Assembly (NCBI RefSeq): GCF_036370855.1
Contig: NC_088101.1
Span: 39,912,544 to 39,976,543, forward strand
Length of the DNA stretch: 64,000 nt
Direction of reading: 5' to 3'
Source of the DNA: Dromaius novaehollandiae
Taxonomy: Eukaryota > Chordata > Aves > Casuariiformes > Dromaiidae
Of this stretch, positions 27,566 to 41,800 are shown in pieces. The position numbers and the translations under genes are program-made. Below the pieces are notes generated by a model. That model made no database searches, had not been told where the DNA came from, and saw only the letters and a list, made by a program, of their open reading frames with translations. How positions within the stretch are numbered: position 1 is the stretch's first letter; each line of letters opens with the position of its first letter.

Positions 27566-30500
27566 GTATGCTCTTTTGCCTTATCTGCTTGACAACTTGT
27601 CCATCTTCTCATGTGACTTGACTGTTTTCTGTTCTTAGGTTCTAGTCTTTTGCACATTAGTGGGTGTCATGGTAACTGAGGAGCAACTGCATGCAGTAGG
27701 CTAGCAAAAAAAAACCCCAGAACTGCTGAAGGCTAGGAAATAACTAGAAGGAATATTTCAGTAATGTAAAAACAAGAAATACACTTCAAACCGATTTTTG
27801 TGCGTTTTTTTGTAAAGTAATATCACCATAGTAAACAAACCACAGTAAAAAAACCTTTTACCATTATGTATGTTTTTTGAGGCTTCTTTAAAACCCAACA
27901 TTCTTTATTTGATACTTTTCAGGTTTCCTCAATTACATAAATAATAGAGTCTATTTTTTTGTTTTTATTAGGGAAAACATATTAAATGCCAGCCTTTTTT
28001 CATATGAATTGGAAGATTATACTAGGCATATTTCATTCTGGCATGGGGGCACTCACAGCATACTTCTGCATGTCATCCAGTCATCTGCCCAAACTCTTTC
28101 ATACGTTGTTTTTGTTATATAATCTGTACACTTGACACACAAAATGAAGAATATTTTTTTAAAAATTTGTGAAAGAATAAACCATAGCAATTAGCCTAGG
28201 GCAAGGAGAGGGGTTTGTCAGTTGTCTTGCTGGATCTCTTTTGCTGAACCAAGAGGAGCATGGATTCATTGCAGCAATGTGGAGGGAGGGGAGAGAGAGA
28301 AATGTTGATGCCGTAGTCCCAAAGTTGCAATGTACCTGAATGAGTGAATGAAAAAGAGAATGTGTGGGAGAAGGAGGGTTTCTGAGTCAGACTGTTTCTG
28401 TAGTTTACTTTAAACAGCTATGAGACAAAAATAGAAACAAAGCAGCTGGATTCCTTGGTTCTTGCTCTTTCCCTGCCTGTTTTCCTGGGCTATTATGCCA
28501 TGCTCATGCTTGCATGCTTTCTTCTGGGTGCATATCCAGTGACCCCAGCTTTTTCTTTTTTTTCTCTTTCCCTTATATGAACCTGACTTCAACAGTACAG
28601 GTAGACATTTGCCACTACCTAAAGCACACTGGTTTAGGCATGATCTTAGGACCGAGAATGTATATATTAACCAGGAAAAGAAGAACAATCCTGTTAGCTT
28701 TATCTCAGAATTAATAATGATTATCAGCCTAAACACACTTGAAAAATCTGTCTGTGAAAATCATCTTCTGGCCTCCTCTACTTACAGATGTCCAGCAGCT
28801 CTGTCTTTCAGATGCTGGCTTTGCTACTGTTATGTCAAAATGTTCTCTCTGCTGTTCTTTGTAGCTAAGGAGCTGCTAGGTGCTAATCACATCACTAATT
28901 CATAGCATCAGATGACAGATGCCAAAGCAGTCGGGTGAGAGGAGACATGTAAATCTCTGTGAGCTGTGTGACGGCCCACCTTGGCCACCTAGGAGGCCTG
29001 GGTCGTGCCAGGGGAACCGCCGTGCTGCAGCTAGGGGAGAGGAGCCTGGCTCGGGGGACCCGTTGTGGGGTGGTAATTCCTCCATTTACCTCCAGCCCTG
29101 TAAGTCTGGCTCAGAAAAAGTAAATCACTGAATTTGCAGATGGATAGCAGTTACAGTATTCTTTATGTGCGTGGAGAGAAAGTAGCTTTAAGCCAATTTC
29201 TGCTTCTCCCCAGTTCGAACCTAGCAGGAGTAAAACCAGGCCCTGCTATAACCTGGCACCAAGTCAGGCCTGCTCTAAGTTAGCTACTGCTGCCAGGAGA
29301 GACAGCCCAAGGTCTGTACTGCAGTCCTATGTGACTCCTGTATGGAGTACATGGGTGAAGAAAAACAGAGCAGCAAATTATGCCAGGAGGAACTCCTTAT
29401 TATATTTTTCAGGCAGCCAAGGACAGGGACCAAGGACTGAGATGTTAATGTGGTAATGGAATAATTTCTATGAATGCAGTAGAATGGATGGGAGGATGCA
29501 AGTCATTTGTTTTAATATTTTTAATTTCAGCCTCATGTCCAAGTGTAAAACACATCTTATGCACAAATTCAAGAATGTGCAGACTGCAAGTAAAAATGAT
29601 ATATGTGTATTCTTTCATATTAATTTGAAAAAGATTAAAGATTTATTGCTGGAAGGATTACGGGGAAAGTGATTTTTGACGAGCAGGGAGGCAGGACATG
29701 TCTGTATAGGATCAAGGGCCCATAGATTGTATTAAGAAGGCGGGCAGAGAAACATCAGAAAATAAGGCACAGGGTTGCATGCAAGAAATAGAGAAAACAA
29801 AAACATAAATTTGGGTGCAGGCTAGGGTGCAGGCTAAAATAAGGGTGAACCACTGGAAATAAGATGCTTGTGTGAATGGATGTGGTCAAAATTCTGAAAA
29901 GGATGCCTAGAACAGAGGAAGAAATCAGTAGATTTCTATTTTTGGCTGCAGTATTTTGAATAAACTGGGGAAAACATAGGTTCTGGGTAGGTCAAAGAGC
30001 TGATGGTTATAAAATTAGATTGCTGTGATTCAGACCAACAGCATAATGTAGAAAATACTTTAATATTAAAGCAGTGGATTTCCAACTCTAATAATAAAGC
30101 AGTATCTTCAACCAATGTGTAGTCTATGGGGACAAAATCCTCACCGCTCCATGCCTTCGTAAGGTTTAATAAATAGGGGACAGACAGAGATGGGGTGCAG
30201 CAAGCTGTGGAGGGGATCTGCCCAGCCTTGTTTGTTATCAAGTGGTATTTGCTGCAGTGCTGGAGAGACAGAGCTTGAGGAGCGGCATGGATGGACAATA
30301 GGGACTTATTGTGGCATGGAGGCAGTTGCCGAAGTCTCCCAGAGCTGCTGAGGCCTGGGAGCGCCTTTGCCTGGTGCAAGGAGAGACGAGGGGTTTGCTG
30401 CTGGGTACGTCGCTCAGCGTGCACGCCACGTAACAATGTGGCTTGAGACCTGGCATAACTTTAGTGTCAAATGTCATTAATTTTAAGGAATGCTCTTTTT

Positions 30501-33500
30501 TTTGATTGTTGCCTAAGTAAGTTTCCTACAGCCACACACATGCCATTAGTTTACTCTACCAGCTGACAGTTAATGACATAAGGAAAAAAAAATGGATCAG
30601 TGGGGCTACATGAAAAGTTATTTAGAGAAGAAAAATAATGTCATATCTCAGCAATTTTTTTCTTTTGTCTGTCACTCGATAGTTTGTCAGTCATTAGGAA
30701 CCACCTTGGCATCTTTGTAGACTGAGAGCCACAGCCTGTGTACACCTGAGTTATTTGAAGATTAAAAAGAGCTTCATGATACTTCTATTAGAGTCAGTAA
30801 AAAGATTCCTATAGAGATGAATGGTGGTTGGACTGAATCCAAAACCATCACATGCCTCTTTGTAGTAGCATAAACAGAGGATGGGTTGATCACTTCCCAC
30901 TCTCTTCTGCTCTTGTCTAAGATCTTTCTTGTCACAGATAATTATAAATAAAAAGCAATGAACTTCCCCTTTAATGCATTTGAAGCTTTGGCATGAAGCG
31001 ATGTAAACAAGTTCTGAGGTCTAGCATATGGGAATAGTAAATAAAATGAAACTTGATCAAAAACTGAAGGAGCAGTTTAGGGCTGGTGTTGTTTTATGCC
31101 AATATCTTAATAAATGGTATTAACTCAAGTCTCATATGGCTCATCTTGCATTCACAGAATAGATGCAATCTTTGCAAAATAAATAAAACAGAAAGGAGCT
31201 AGTTTATTCTACTGAGTGCTGGAGCTACAAGTCCTCCCCCAGATCCCAGCTCTTCCAGTGCTCCTGGAATGCACAAGTATAATACTTCAATTCATGCCTC
31301 TTTCTGGTTTTTGCTTTCAGTTCAGCAATTTGGCTCAAGCTAGGTAACACAAGGATCTGTCCTTTTTAGACTATGATCTTTTTACAAGTTGACTAGTTTT
31401 GCCATTAGTATGTTTTGAAATTTTCCAATGAAACTGTTATGATACTATAAAAAGTGTAGAGAATTATCCATAGTTAAATTAAGTGCTAACAGTATGTTTA
31501 ATCTTAAGTATTTTAATTACAGCAAAGAGGCCTTTCATTGTTTGTGTGTTTTCTAAAAATAAATCCTTTCTGTGAACCCAAGAACCCAAGTAATGTACAA
31601 CTACATAAATCCTTGTTTTTCCTCTAGGGTTATAGGCTCTTTATTTTATATCTGTCTGATTATTTCTCCCTGGTTACTCCTTTTATCTGTGTACTCTGAC
31701 AGGCAATACTCCACAGACAGTAGTGCCCTTTGCACATACCCAGACAGCATTGTCATTCAAACACTGGATGAGTCTTCAGTCTTCAGAAAAAGTTTCCAGT
31801 TTACTGTTTCCCTCAGTTCTGTTTGTCCTCTTTGCAATTTGTGGATAAAGCATTAAACCTTTTGATAAATCCTGCTACACAGTGACTCAAAGAAACTAGG
31901 CCTCTCAGATTAACCCACTCCTAAAAGTTGCAGTCTGAATTCTTTTGTATACAAACGCTGTGCAGCCCAGCAGGTAGGGAAAACACATACCTCTTAAGGA
32001 AAATGCTCATAGCTATTCTCAAGAAATATTTTATGTTTTTTTGCTTTTACTTTCTTAAACAGCCCCTACTTTGCTGCAAAACACTCTTAACATTTATTTA
32101 AAATTGTCTAATCCTTGGAAAAGTAAATGCTGTTTTTAGACAATTAGGGACAACCATCCAGTCCTATTTAATTATGAGAAAACAGTGAAAATACAGACTG
32201 TAATTTTAATTTGCAGTGATTCAGTAAGTTCGGCCTGGTCTGCATGACAGGTGTTGGATAAGACTGAAAAGGTATTCTTCCAGTACCGACTAGAACTGAA
32301 TGAAGATCACACCACTCTTACATGCGGTGGGTGTCCAAGCCACATACTCTTATTGAAGAAGTTGGGGCTGAGGGTGACCCTCTCTTGTGAACAGTTTTCT
32401 TCCAGCTCTGGCACTGAACGATGCAGCTCCATCCCCCGTGGTCAGTGCTGCCCTTAGAGCAGTTGATCCCAGCAGCATAATGAGTCATCTCAGAGCTTGA
32501 CAGCTGTAACAAATCCAGATGGTGATAGATGGATAACTGCAGTCAGTAATGTTCCCCGGATCACATTGCTCTGGAGAGACAAGCTTGTAAGCATCCAGAG
32601 CCAAACCTGGGGGCAGCGACACAGATGCTCAAATGTGCCCTGGGGAGTATAACACAGGATGAGCCGTAACCCCTTCCTATCCCCATGCCATATGTCAAGT
32701 GGAACTGTATTACTGACAAGAGAGATTATCCCCAAACCCAGGGTTCCTTGTTTCAGTCTTGTGATTTACAGTCGGGCATGGAATGTGGTATTGCAGTAAA
32801 AAGCCTAAAGTGAGCTGTAATAATATCACTTCTGCAATTGCAAATAGGGATTCCCTCCTGGGGGTGGCAGTCAGCAGATCATTTTGAACCAGACTTAGAT
32901 GGGTTTAACACAGAGCAAAGCATGTGCCGTAAGTGAAGGTACAGTTGGGAGAATCCCCGTCCATGTAACTGGAACCGAAAGTGTTCATCTCCTGTTCTAG
33001 GTGGTTAAACAGCAAGCCCACCAACCACTCACTGAAAGGAAGGTACATTGGTTTATTATAATGCCATGACTAAGTATATATTTAGTAAATCTGGATGAGG
33101 GCTTTTTGGTAATATTATTCCATTCTGTTCATGGTTCACTTGTTTTTAATAGTTTATTTAGACAACTTTTCCTGCAGTGCTGGTTGCTATATTCCATAAG
33201 GGAAATGTAATGCAGGGCAAACATGGAGATACTTTGTTTTAATCTGGAAAGTGTATATGTTTCTTTATAGCTATAATCTGACTATAGTAAACTGAGTAAT
33301 AAAAGTTACAGCTAATCTATGGCAAATGGTTACCTCAGAGGTCTGAGGCAGATAAATTATTGTTAGCATCACATATACTGCCTGAATGAATTTGTTACAG
33401 AGGTTGGAGAGAGAGTTTTTTACCAGATATTATTTGGAACTTTTGTTGAAGAAACAAAATATTTCAACAACAGCAACAACAACAAACAAGCAGAACCCCT

Positions 33501-35059
33501 GAGAGTAAAAAGCTAATGAAAATACACTGCGTCTATTAGACAGACACTGTAATAGACATGTAATAGAACTACTTAAATTGACAAAACTTCTTCTACTACT
33601 ACAAGCAGGGAAAACCTGCTTGTTTTGATGCCTTGTCATGTAAATCCCAGTGATAGCAACAGAACATATGCCATTTGCTCCTTATTTCAAGTTGTAAAAT
33701 AGAATAGAAGCCAGATTACAAGAAGCAAATCCCAAGTAAACTCATGAAATCTGTCAAATCTGGTAAACATCAGAGATTATAAGGCAAATCTTCAGCTTCT
33801 GCTTTCTGTGAGTGGGTGTTATAAAAGTGTATGTCTCATTATATGTCTCATGAGTTGTGAAGAAAATAAAAAATTGGATAACACTGCCTTCCTGGTGGTG
33901 GGAGACAGCCTGAAACAATGGCTTAGAGTAGTGTATGCTGGGTGTCACCTCCCAAAATCAAGTATGTAAGTTCACATACCAGTCTTGGTTTTAGTTTTCA
34001 GTGCTTTGTGTTTCTAGCAGTAATATCTGGGTGGGTATGTTTGCAGTAGGTTTTCCTTCTCTCCATTTTAAAGAGAATGAATCTTACATATTAACCTCTC
34101 CTGTGAAAAGAAATAAGAAAAAATACATTTTGGATTGATGGGAGGGGTATTAATTGAACCAATGCATTTCATTCCACTTTTGGACTTGACGTTAACATTC
34201 TGGATGGAAAAAATACTTTTCTTCAAAACTTTCTTCTGAAAAATATTGAGAAATCCCTTTTCAGGATTCTTGAAATGTTTTCACAGAAGTTGTTAAAACT
34301 ACTGAAACATCTATATTTAGAAGTGAATGTTTTTGGCAAAATCATCCTTTTCATGAAAGACCAGTTAGACAAAAAATGTCCGGACCGTTCTACTGATCTG
34401 TATTTCTTTTCAAAATTAGCCTAATAAGAGCTGGATATATTTAATTCCTCTTCTCTCTGAATGTTACAGAAGATCTAATCTCTTCAAAAATGGAGGAAGG
34501 AGAGAAATTTCATCTGTGCCAAAATGTTATTAGCTGCTCATGTGTCTAATGGCTTCCTGTGTCTTTCAGGTGTCCAAATTAGCAATTGTTGCTTCTCCAG
34601 TTGCCAGAATTATCCTGACAATTCTCAAGCTGTAGTATGTGCCTGGTATAAAAATACACATTGTAAACTTGGTAATAAAGCAAAAGTCATGTATTATCCC
34701 AAGCAAAACCTGTAAGAGAGTGCAAATTGGACTGTGATAACATGCTACTAATATCTCCAGGCTTTGAATGTATCACTGAGCTTCTGGCTCGTTGTCTCAG
34801 TGCACTGCAGCTCCAAGGGGCCTTGGTGGGGAAATCAGGTGTGTTTGCTGCCCAGAATGATGCTTTGTTCCTAATCTTTCTTCTTGTTGGTGTTGTGTTT
34901 CTGGCATGCTTTTAGCCTCCGTTACTAGAGAAAGATGACTTCCCACACAGCAGACCATATCAGTAACACTAGCAGACACACAAAATACACTGTGTTTATG
35001 ACTGTTTACATGATCACAGAAACCACGAGACCCAAGGCTGTGTTTTACATCACGTTTTA

Positions 35060-35780
35060 CTGTGTCTTACATGCTGCCTGTCCCCACCACCTCTGCAAAG
35101 TCTGTTTCTTTGCTTGGGGTTTTGGGAACCACTCCCAGCCATCAGGGTGTGGGAACCCGCCCAAACTCAGGCCAGGGAACTGATCCAGCTTAAAAATAAG
35201 CCAGAGGCAAACACATGCTGGAAGGGAGGGCCGCTGTGCTCCTGCACACTCCTCTGCTCGCTGAGCCTTCAGCTCCTCCCTGCCCCATGCTGAGACTTGC
35301 GCAACAGGATGGTGAGAGAGTAAAAAGTGATGGTTTTTAGCTGGCCCAATTCCCTGAACAGGGTTGGTGGGTTTTGATTAGACCAGTTCCCTGTACACAC
35401 ACACTTGCATGACTGCCACACCAGGCCACAGCAGCCCAGAAGAGAATGGCTCATTTCAGACCTATCCACTAGTGTTTCCTTTTCGCTAATGTTCACTGAA
35501 ATTGTAGCCTAAGTCCTTCCCAAAGCTTAAGCGGAGAGTTAACAATCCAGATGCACTTCCCCATATGTTGGCAGAAATGCTGGTGTAAGGAATTCCCACC
35601 CATCCCTCGCCCAGTGCTCACCTTGTCTCCCCTCGCCCAGCCAGCTCCCCCCGAGCCCCTCGCGCCTCCTTTCAGCTCACCTCAGAGAAGCACCCTGGTC
35701 AGTGGGCCGGGCGTGCAGACAGGCGGCAATGGCACAGATGAGGGGCAGAGTGGGGCAGGAGCAAGTGCTGGGGGATAACA
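35060..35780. other. GC-richer pocket with MEF2-like site
   Basis: Composition is clearly more GC-rich than the flanks, with several C-rich runs and some CpG near 35620-35740. A TTAAAAATAA element at 35190-35199 fits the MEF2 consensus YTAWWWWTAR and could equally act as a TATA-like box. No exon with splice signals is evident. It may be a distal enhancer or an orphan promoter, or simply local base composition. Confidence 0.25.
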
Positions 35781-36325
35781 GAGGAATTCTGTGTACTATC
35801 AAGGTGTGAAAATCCTTGGACTCCGTAGCCTGGTCCTCTTCTACATCTTTCTGGAGAACTAGAAAAGTGCTGTCCCAAAATAAAGATTTAATGGATCACT
35901 GCCTGCACCAAGGCTTATGTTTCCTACCAGTGGGAGTTTTAGGCAAGAGAGAGAGGGACAGAACTAACTCCTGTCCAGTCTTTGCTATGATGCTCTCGTA
36001 TTGAGATTTGTTGAACACTGAGAGCATTAAATAGAATCAAGACTGACTTGAGCTTTCTAGATATCCCCAGGCCATTCTCCTCCCCTCTAATGAAACTGTC
36101 TGTCACAATAATGGATAAAAGTAATGTTCTGCTTTATTAATCTTTTCTAAATCTCTATCTAGAAATCTTTTTTTTTTTTCTTTTTATCCCTGAAAATGAT
36201 TTCAGCAGCTTTATCAATTTGGAGACTCCCATTTTGGTGCTTAACAGGAATAGTCTCAGAAGTGATTGATTGTTAAAGAAAGATGATTACAACTGAAAAA
36301 TAAACAGCCCCACCCCAGCTGAAAG

Positions 36326-36365
36326 TACTCACCGATTTCACTGGAGCCAGAATTTCACTACTGAT
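36326..36365 (+). mobile_element. Old dispersed repeat fragment
   Basis: The segment 'accgatttcactggagccag' then 'aatttcacta' resembles the same class of worn amniote repeats as the piece near 27.5 kb. It is short, and the family is unnamed. Confidence 0.35.
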
Positions 36366-37585
36366 GAAGACAATCTGGAATATCCCAACAAAAATATAAT
36401 GCAACATAAAGCAGCCATTATTTATTCATTTATTGGCTACATAAAATTTGTTTCAAAGTGGTTCTGTAACTTTGAATGGCTAGTGTACTAATGGAATTGC
36501 TTTTTTTCTGTCTAAATTTTAACTTGCTGGTGAGAGTAATGTATCTACATACCACATATATCTCCGTACGTTTCTTTTATGGCCTTGACATCAACAGCCA
36601 AAGAATTAACACCTGATGATCTGAACAGATTTAGCAGGATTAGGAGTAAAAGAGAACCTGCAGACACTGAAAACTCCTGTATACTTTTATTAAGAAAAAA
36701 ATCTTTAAAATAGGAAACCCTTATACACAGCTAAGCAATATTCCCACTTTGAAATATTTATATACGAAATCATTTGAAACAGGTATTCAGTAAAGCAATT
36801 GCACATACAGCAATTTCATATACTGAAAATAAATAATAGGTTTTTTGTAGCCCTCCATCAGATTTAGTGTTACAAAGTAATTTCTTTGCTATTTTTTTCT
36901 GACTTTATACTTTTCTCTACCCTATACATAAATAGATATTTATGGCTAGACTTATGTCTATCTAGAAAGGAAAAAAATTCTCTTGGCTGAGGTTAATGAA
37001 AGGGTTATGATGTGCTTTATGAGTATGGGACCATTACAATATTAATTAACTGCTGATAACATCAGTTAGGGGTACCTCATCTGTTCGTAACTTCATGGAG
37101 TAGTTATTTCTATTTTGTTGAATAATTCTATGCTAAAATACTGATATTTTAAAGTATGTGCTGGAGAGATGCTTGTTCTTAATTACCCTTCTCTTTATCC
37201 ATGTAATTCTCAAACAATTCTTCATTTGAATCAGTAGCTTACCGACTTTTTCTGCCTTCTGTAGGGCAAAATCTGCTTGCAGTGTCAATAAGATATCTAA
37301 TTGTCTTGAGCAGTGCTGGAGAATTACTGAAATAGTTGATGAAAATGAGAGAGAAGGTAACTGTTCCTTAGGGATCATTACATTTGCTAAATGTTTTAGA
37401 ATAACGCTTAGTGCAAGTGACATTTTATTTGCCTTTTTTCCCTTAGTCTCTACTGAGGGGTAATAACTTACTTGAATTATCAGTCAGTGCTAAATGTTGC
37501 AAAATAATGGTGAGATGGGTCAGCTCTAATCAGGCTCACAATCAGGATAATACAGCAGAAGCCTAAATGGTGTATAGTACATGGC

Positions 37586-37618
37586 AAAAAAAAAAAAAAG
37601 AAAAGAAAAGAAAAAAAA
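37586..37618. repeat. A-rich tract with AAAAG units
   Basis: Thirteen A residues are followed by AAAAG repeats and another A run, 33 bp in total. It may be a microsatellite derived from an A-tail. No adjacent body is recognised. Confidence 0.8.
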
Positions 37619-38479
37619 GCCTGCTAGCATCTAGTCTGCTCTCTACTGTTTGGTTGCCCTACTCCTTGTTTTCTAGGTTAGAGGACCTGACTGTGTCAAT
37701 AATTTAGCAAAAGTAAGGTAAATCAACAGAAGGCATACAGTCAGTACTTGTTAACTAAAATATTACATTGATGTGGCTGTACTAATTCAGGAGTAAAATG
37801 GTAAATCCCTTGTAATTCAATCCACCTACATGATTAAAATCTTGAGATAAAGTGGATATAAAAGGACCAGGAGCTGATGAAAATTGTAAAACAAACTAAA
37901 GTGCAATGGGCAAACAGATAAGCAGGAGAGAGAAATATCGAATGGGGGCAATGGGAGAGAGGAATCGAGGCAGTGACCACGCATAGGTTTGATCCACCAG
38001 CCCTAACCTGAATGAACGCTGGATGTTGGACCTGGCAAACGCAGAAGTCAATGTAAAAATGAAGGTCAAAGAAAGAGACAAAAGGGGTGAAATGGGCAAT
38101 CGAGAAATGAGGTAAGTTATCAGATGAGAAACTGAGCCTCTCCATAGTTTAAGACTACAATTTGAGATTAGAGTGAAAGAATGATAATGACATAAAATGT
38201 AAAGTATGCTTAGGGAAATAGGAATATTAAAAATTTTTTTGCATAGTCCTAAAAGAATCTGTTAGAAATATTTATAACAACACTGTAATGCAAATTATTC
38301 AACACTAGGTCTGGTTCACAGTAGGGGAGAAAGCCAGATAAGATTTGATGAAATGCTATCTTTTTCAACAGTAACTCAAATGTGGATTTTTAAAAAGCAG
38401 AAGATCCAAATAATTTCTATCAAAATTGGCCAAGGAACTATCCAAACCACTATTTTGTATTTTGAAATACTTGGAAAGT

Positions 38480-38880
38480 TGCAGAAGATGGAAATAAATT
38501 TCCTGGCATACCGGTTTTTTGAAAGGGCAAATGAAATAACCCCAATAATTATAAAGCAGTCACCTTGACATTAGTTCTGGGCAAAACTGATTTTCAAGCT
38601 TGATGTAGAAATTGATTAATCATAAATTTTGGAATAAGAATTAATGCTTACTAACATGAGTTTACAGAAAATACATTTCACCAAGCTAAAGTTAAATCTT
38701 TTTTTAAAGTGAAATTAAACCTCTGTAAGAAACTTACTTGAAACCATGCAACACTTTGGTTGACAACAGGACCATCCATCATTTATCTTAATCCAAAATC
38801 AACAACAAAACATGTACATGACATGCAGTCTATTCTCAAATGCCCTAGCAGACTGAGTTATTGCATTACTCACACTATCA
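38480..38880 (+). mobile_element. Eroded CR1-type LINE fragment (early RT domain)
   Basis: Near 38550-38600 the frame reads NYKAVTLTLVLGKTD, a decayed form of the NYRPVSL..V.GK block at the start of the CR1 reverse transcriptase. Downstream pieces near 38650-38770 follow the expected order of a CR1 copy (counterparts of 'aacatgagtttacagaaaat' and 'caacactttggttgacaaca'). Frameshifts and stops are frequent. The segment represents an earlier part of the element than the relic at 3.3-3.9 kb. Boundaries are approximate. Confidence 0.65.
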
Positions 38881-41800
38881 TAGACCTAAGACAGGGTGAA
38901 GGATCACCATGTCAGAGCTGAGTTATGCTGTATTAAGTCATTTTGCTGAGTTAGATAAGTCTCCAGAGACCAAAAAAATGTTTTTTTCTTTATGTCCAAG
39001 CTCTGCCTCAACAAGCTTCAGGGAGAAGCTGTAGCTTCTGGATGCAGAGCCACATGGCCTGGAGCAAGGTAGGGCAAGAGTCATCACTTGACACTGTCAT
39101 TGCAAACTACTGCATTGCCACTGACTGCCATCCACCCACCCAGCCAGTAAGTGTCAAAATACATCTTTTTCCATGGAATGTGGGAGAAAACACTCACTGG
39201 TTTGGGCATCTTCACATTTCTGCTTTGCAAGCGGTAGAACATGCTAGGGTAACACTTTTGTTCTATTAAAAAGAAGTTCCTAACAAAGCTGAGTCTAAAA
39301 ATATTTACTTCCATTTTTCATTTACTTAATTTCAGACTTTTTTTTGTGATTGCATTATTTGAAACCGATATTCTAGAGAGCAAAGTTAAAAAGCATTCAA
39401 GCAGGAAAAATTAAATCACCATCACTCATATTTTAAAATCCAGTATTTGCAATAAATTGTTTGGAAACAATGAACAGCTCTTGTACTCCTTGAAGAAATT
39501 ATTAGTCAATTCATATTCAGAAAACTGTTAGTTGTAAACATCTTTTCATTTTATGATCTGGCGGATTCTCAATTATTCACAAAGTTGAACCCTCCCTTGT
39601 GTTTGTCAGCTGCTGGTGACCGTTAATTGTCACCCCAAAGGTTTGGGGATTTTGTTTACTTGTTTTTTCTGAAGCTGAAGATTCAAAAACTGAAGAACTT
39701 GAGATCTTTATTGCATCTCAAAATCTTGAGCAAGCAGTTATGAATAACACATGTTTATTTATCTAAACATGTGTTTGGTGTGAGTATTGAATTCTTCAAT
39801 TTTCCAACCTGTTTTTTGTAAAAGAATAATTTTTGAGTTGAATATTCCTAAAAGTAGATTATTATTAGAGAACAGCACTGACTAGAGAGAAGGATTAAAT
39901 GGTGAGAGCTAACACGGAGTACTGATCTGTGTAAATAATTAACTGAAAGGAAATCTCAAAATAATATTTGTCTTTTCTACAATGTCTTTAATTTGAAAAT
40001 CGAAAAGCATGCTACAAAGATTGTGCCCTCGCTGGGCTGCAGTCGCTTCCTGGAGACTCCTTTGAGAGAGGATGTTCAGCTGTTTGGTTTGTCCTCAGAG
40101 CTGTTCTGTCAGTCCTAGTCTTTTACTTCACCAGTGGAAGTCCTGTGCAAACCAGTGCACCATTATCAAAAAGCATATTAAAAAATAAACATTGCATAGG
40201 TATGAACTTAACTTTCTCGTTTAAATTGCTAAACCAGTGCAATCCAGAATTGTGGACACTGTTTATACTGAAAAAAACGAAACGTGGAACATGAGTGCTT
40301 TTACATGCTGCACTATGCAGGATTGGAGAACTACGTAGAAACATTTACTATTTTGATAACGTTTTGGGGAAAAAAAAGATGAAACAGAAATGGAGGCTTC
40401 TCTTTATAGGTGATGAATCTCATTGTAGAATGGGTTTAAGTCGGATCCCTAACCTTCCTATAGTGCTTTTCCTTTTTTTATTTTTTATTTTCCCCCCCCC
40501 TTGGTGGTATTTCTTTTCTGAAGAATATATGTAGCAGGGCACAACAAAAGAATTTGCTTCTCTGGCCTTTTGAGATGAATTACATTTAAATCCAGTTCAT
40601 CCAGTATCAGGGGGATCGTTAGCTTGTGTGCTGCTTCCCTTTAACCAGTTCTTTGCTGTTTTGACTTCATGATTCACCATCACTGTGTGTACATGAAAAA
40701 GAAAAAACACTTGTGTCATGCTGTTTGATCACTTGTCTCTCAGCAAAAAAATAATATTCCATACTATTTTTTCAGTCTGCAAGAAGGTGTTACCAGAAAA
40801 CAAATGTGTCAGCCATGCAATGCATGAAATGAACCCAGCTGTGGTGCTAGATACTGTGAGCAAGGGCTGCTCTGATCTCTCTGCTGTCTAAAGAGACAGT
40901 GCAGTGCAAGCTTCCTCCTGTTCCCAGGCAAGGACTCAGAAATCAAATAACCCTCTTCCCACACTTTAGGATAGTTTTTTACATGTGGAATTTTTATATT
41001 AAATCTAGTCTCATAACAGCTGAATTTTCTTTTTGTCCTTCTGGTTTCTGCCTAAACAGTTTGCTCTCTGGCACTTCTTAATGATCTGTTTTGTTCACAC
41101 CAACATTAAAAATGCAACATTTTTATCATCTGGTTAGATTTTGGTCCACACTGACAGCATGATAGAGTCCTCCCCTGGACTTGCACCCTTTCCTTGGGGC
41201 TGCAGCTGGTATCTCCATAACATGGAGCAGGATAGCGCTTGGATTCAGGCTGAGCGGGTGGGTCCCCCTCTGGTTACCGCAATGCTGGGGTGGAATGATG
41301 GCTGTGACACATGGCACGTCCATATCCATATCCATAAAAAGGCCATATCCAGCCCCAATCCAGCTCCCTCCTGGTGCCGTCTGTTGTCGAACCATCGGGG
41401 GGACTGACATGCCCTGATTCCCAGCCTCCCTTATCTTGTCTGTCTTTGCCCACAAAGACAGAGGCAAAGATACCCAAAAAGCACCCTGCCCTTGAAACCC
41501 TGCTAGCTGGAGTTAGCAGGGTGCTGCAGTTACAGCTACATACAGGCTGTTTACAAGACCTTTGCTCCAACACATCCTGGCTGTGTTGCATTACAAAATA
41601 TATGAGTACAAAAAGCTGAGCCATAAAATGTCACCTTGCCCTTAAGCTCTACCAAGGAAGAGGCCTTTTGCACAAAGGAAAAAACATAACATTTTAAACA
41701 CCGAAAAAATGTTAAAAATATTTGGAGTAAGGGGCTGTGAGCAATATAGGATTGTGGTAAGACTAGAGCTGCTGTATGTTGTAACCCAGCGTTGCACAAA

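Noticed and set aside
33465..33490. CAA-type triplet run (and a similar one near 63760)
   Set aside because: Short imperfect microsatellites, ordinary for vertebrate DNA.
41315..41340. 'catatccatatccata' short repeat
   Set aside because: Only about three 6-bp units, too short to be notable.
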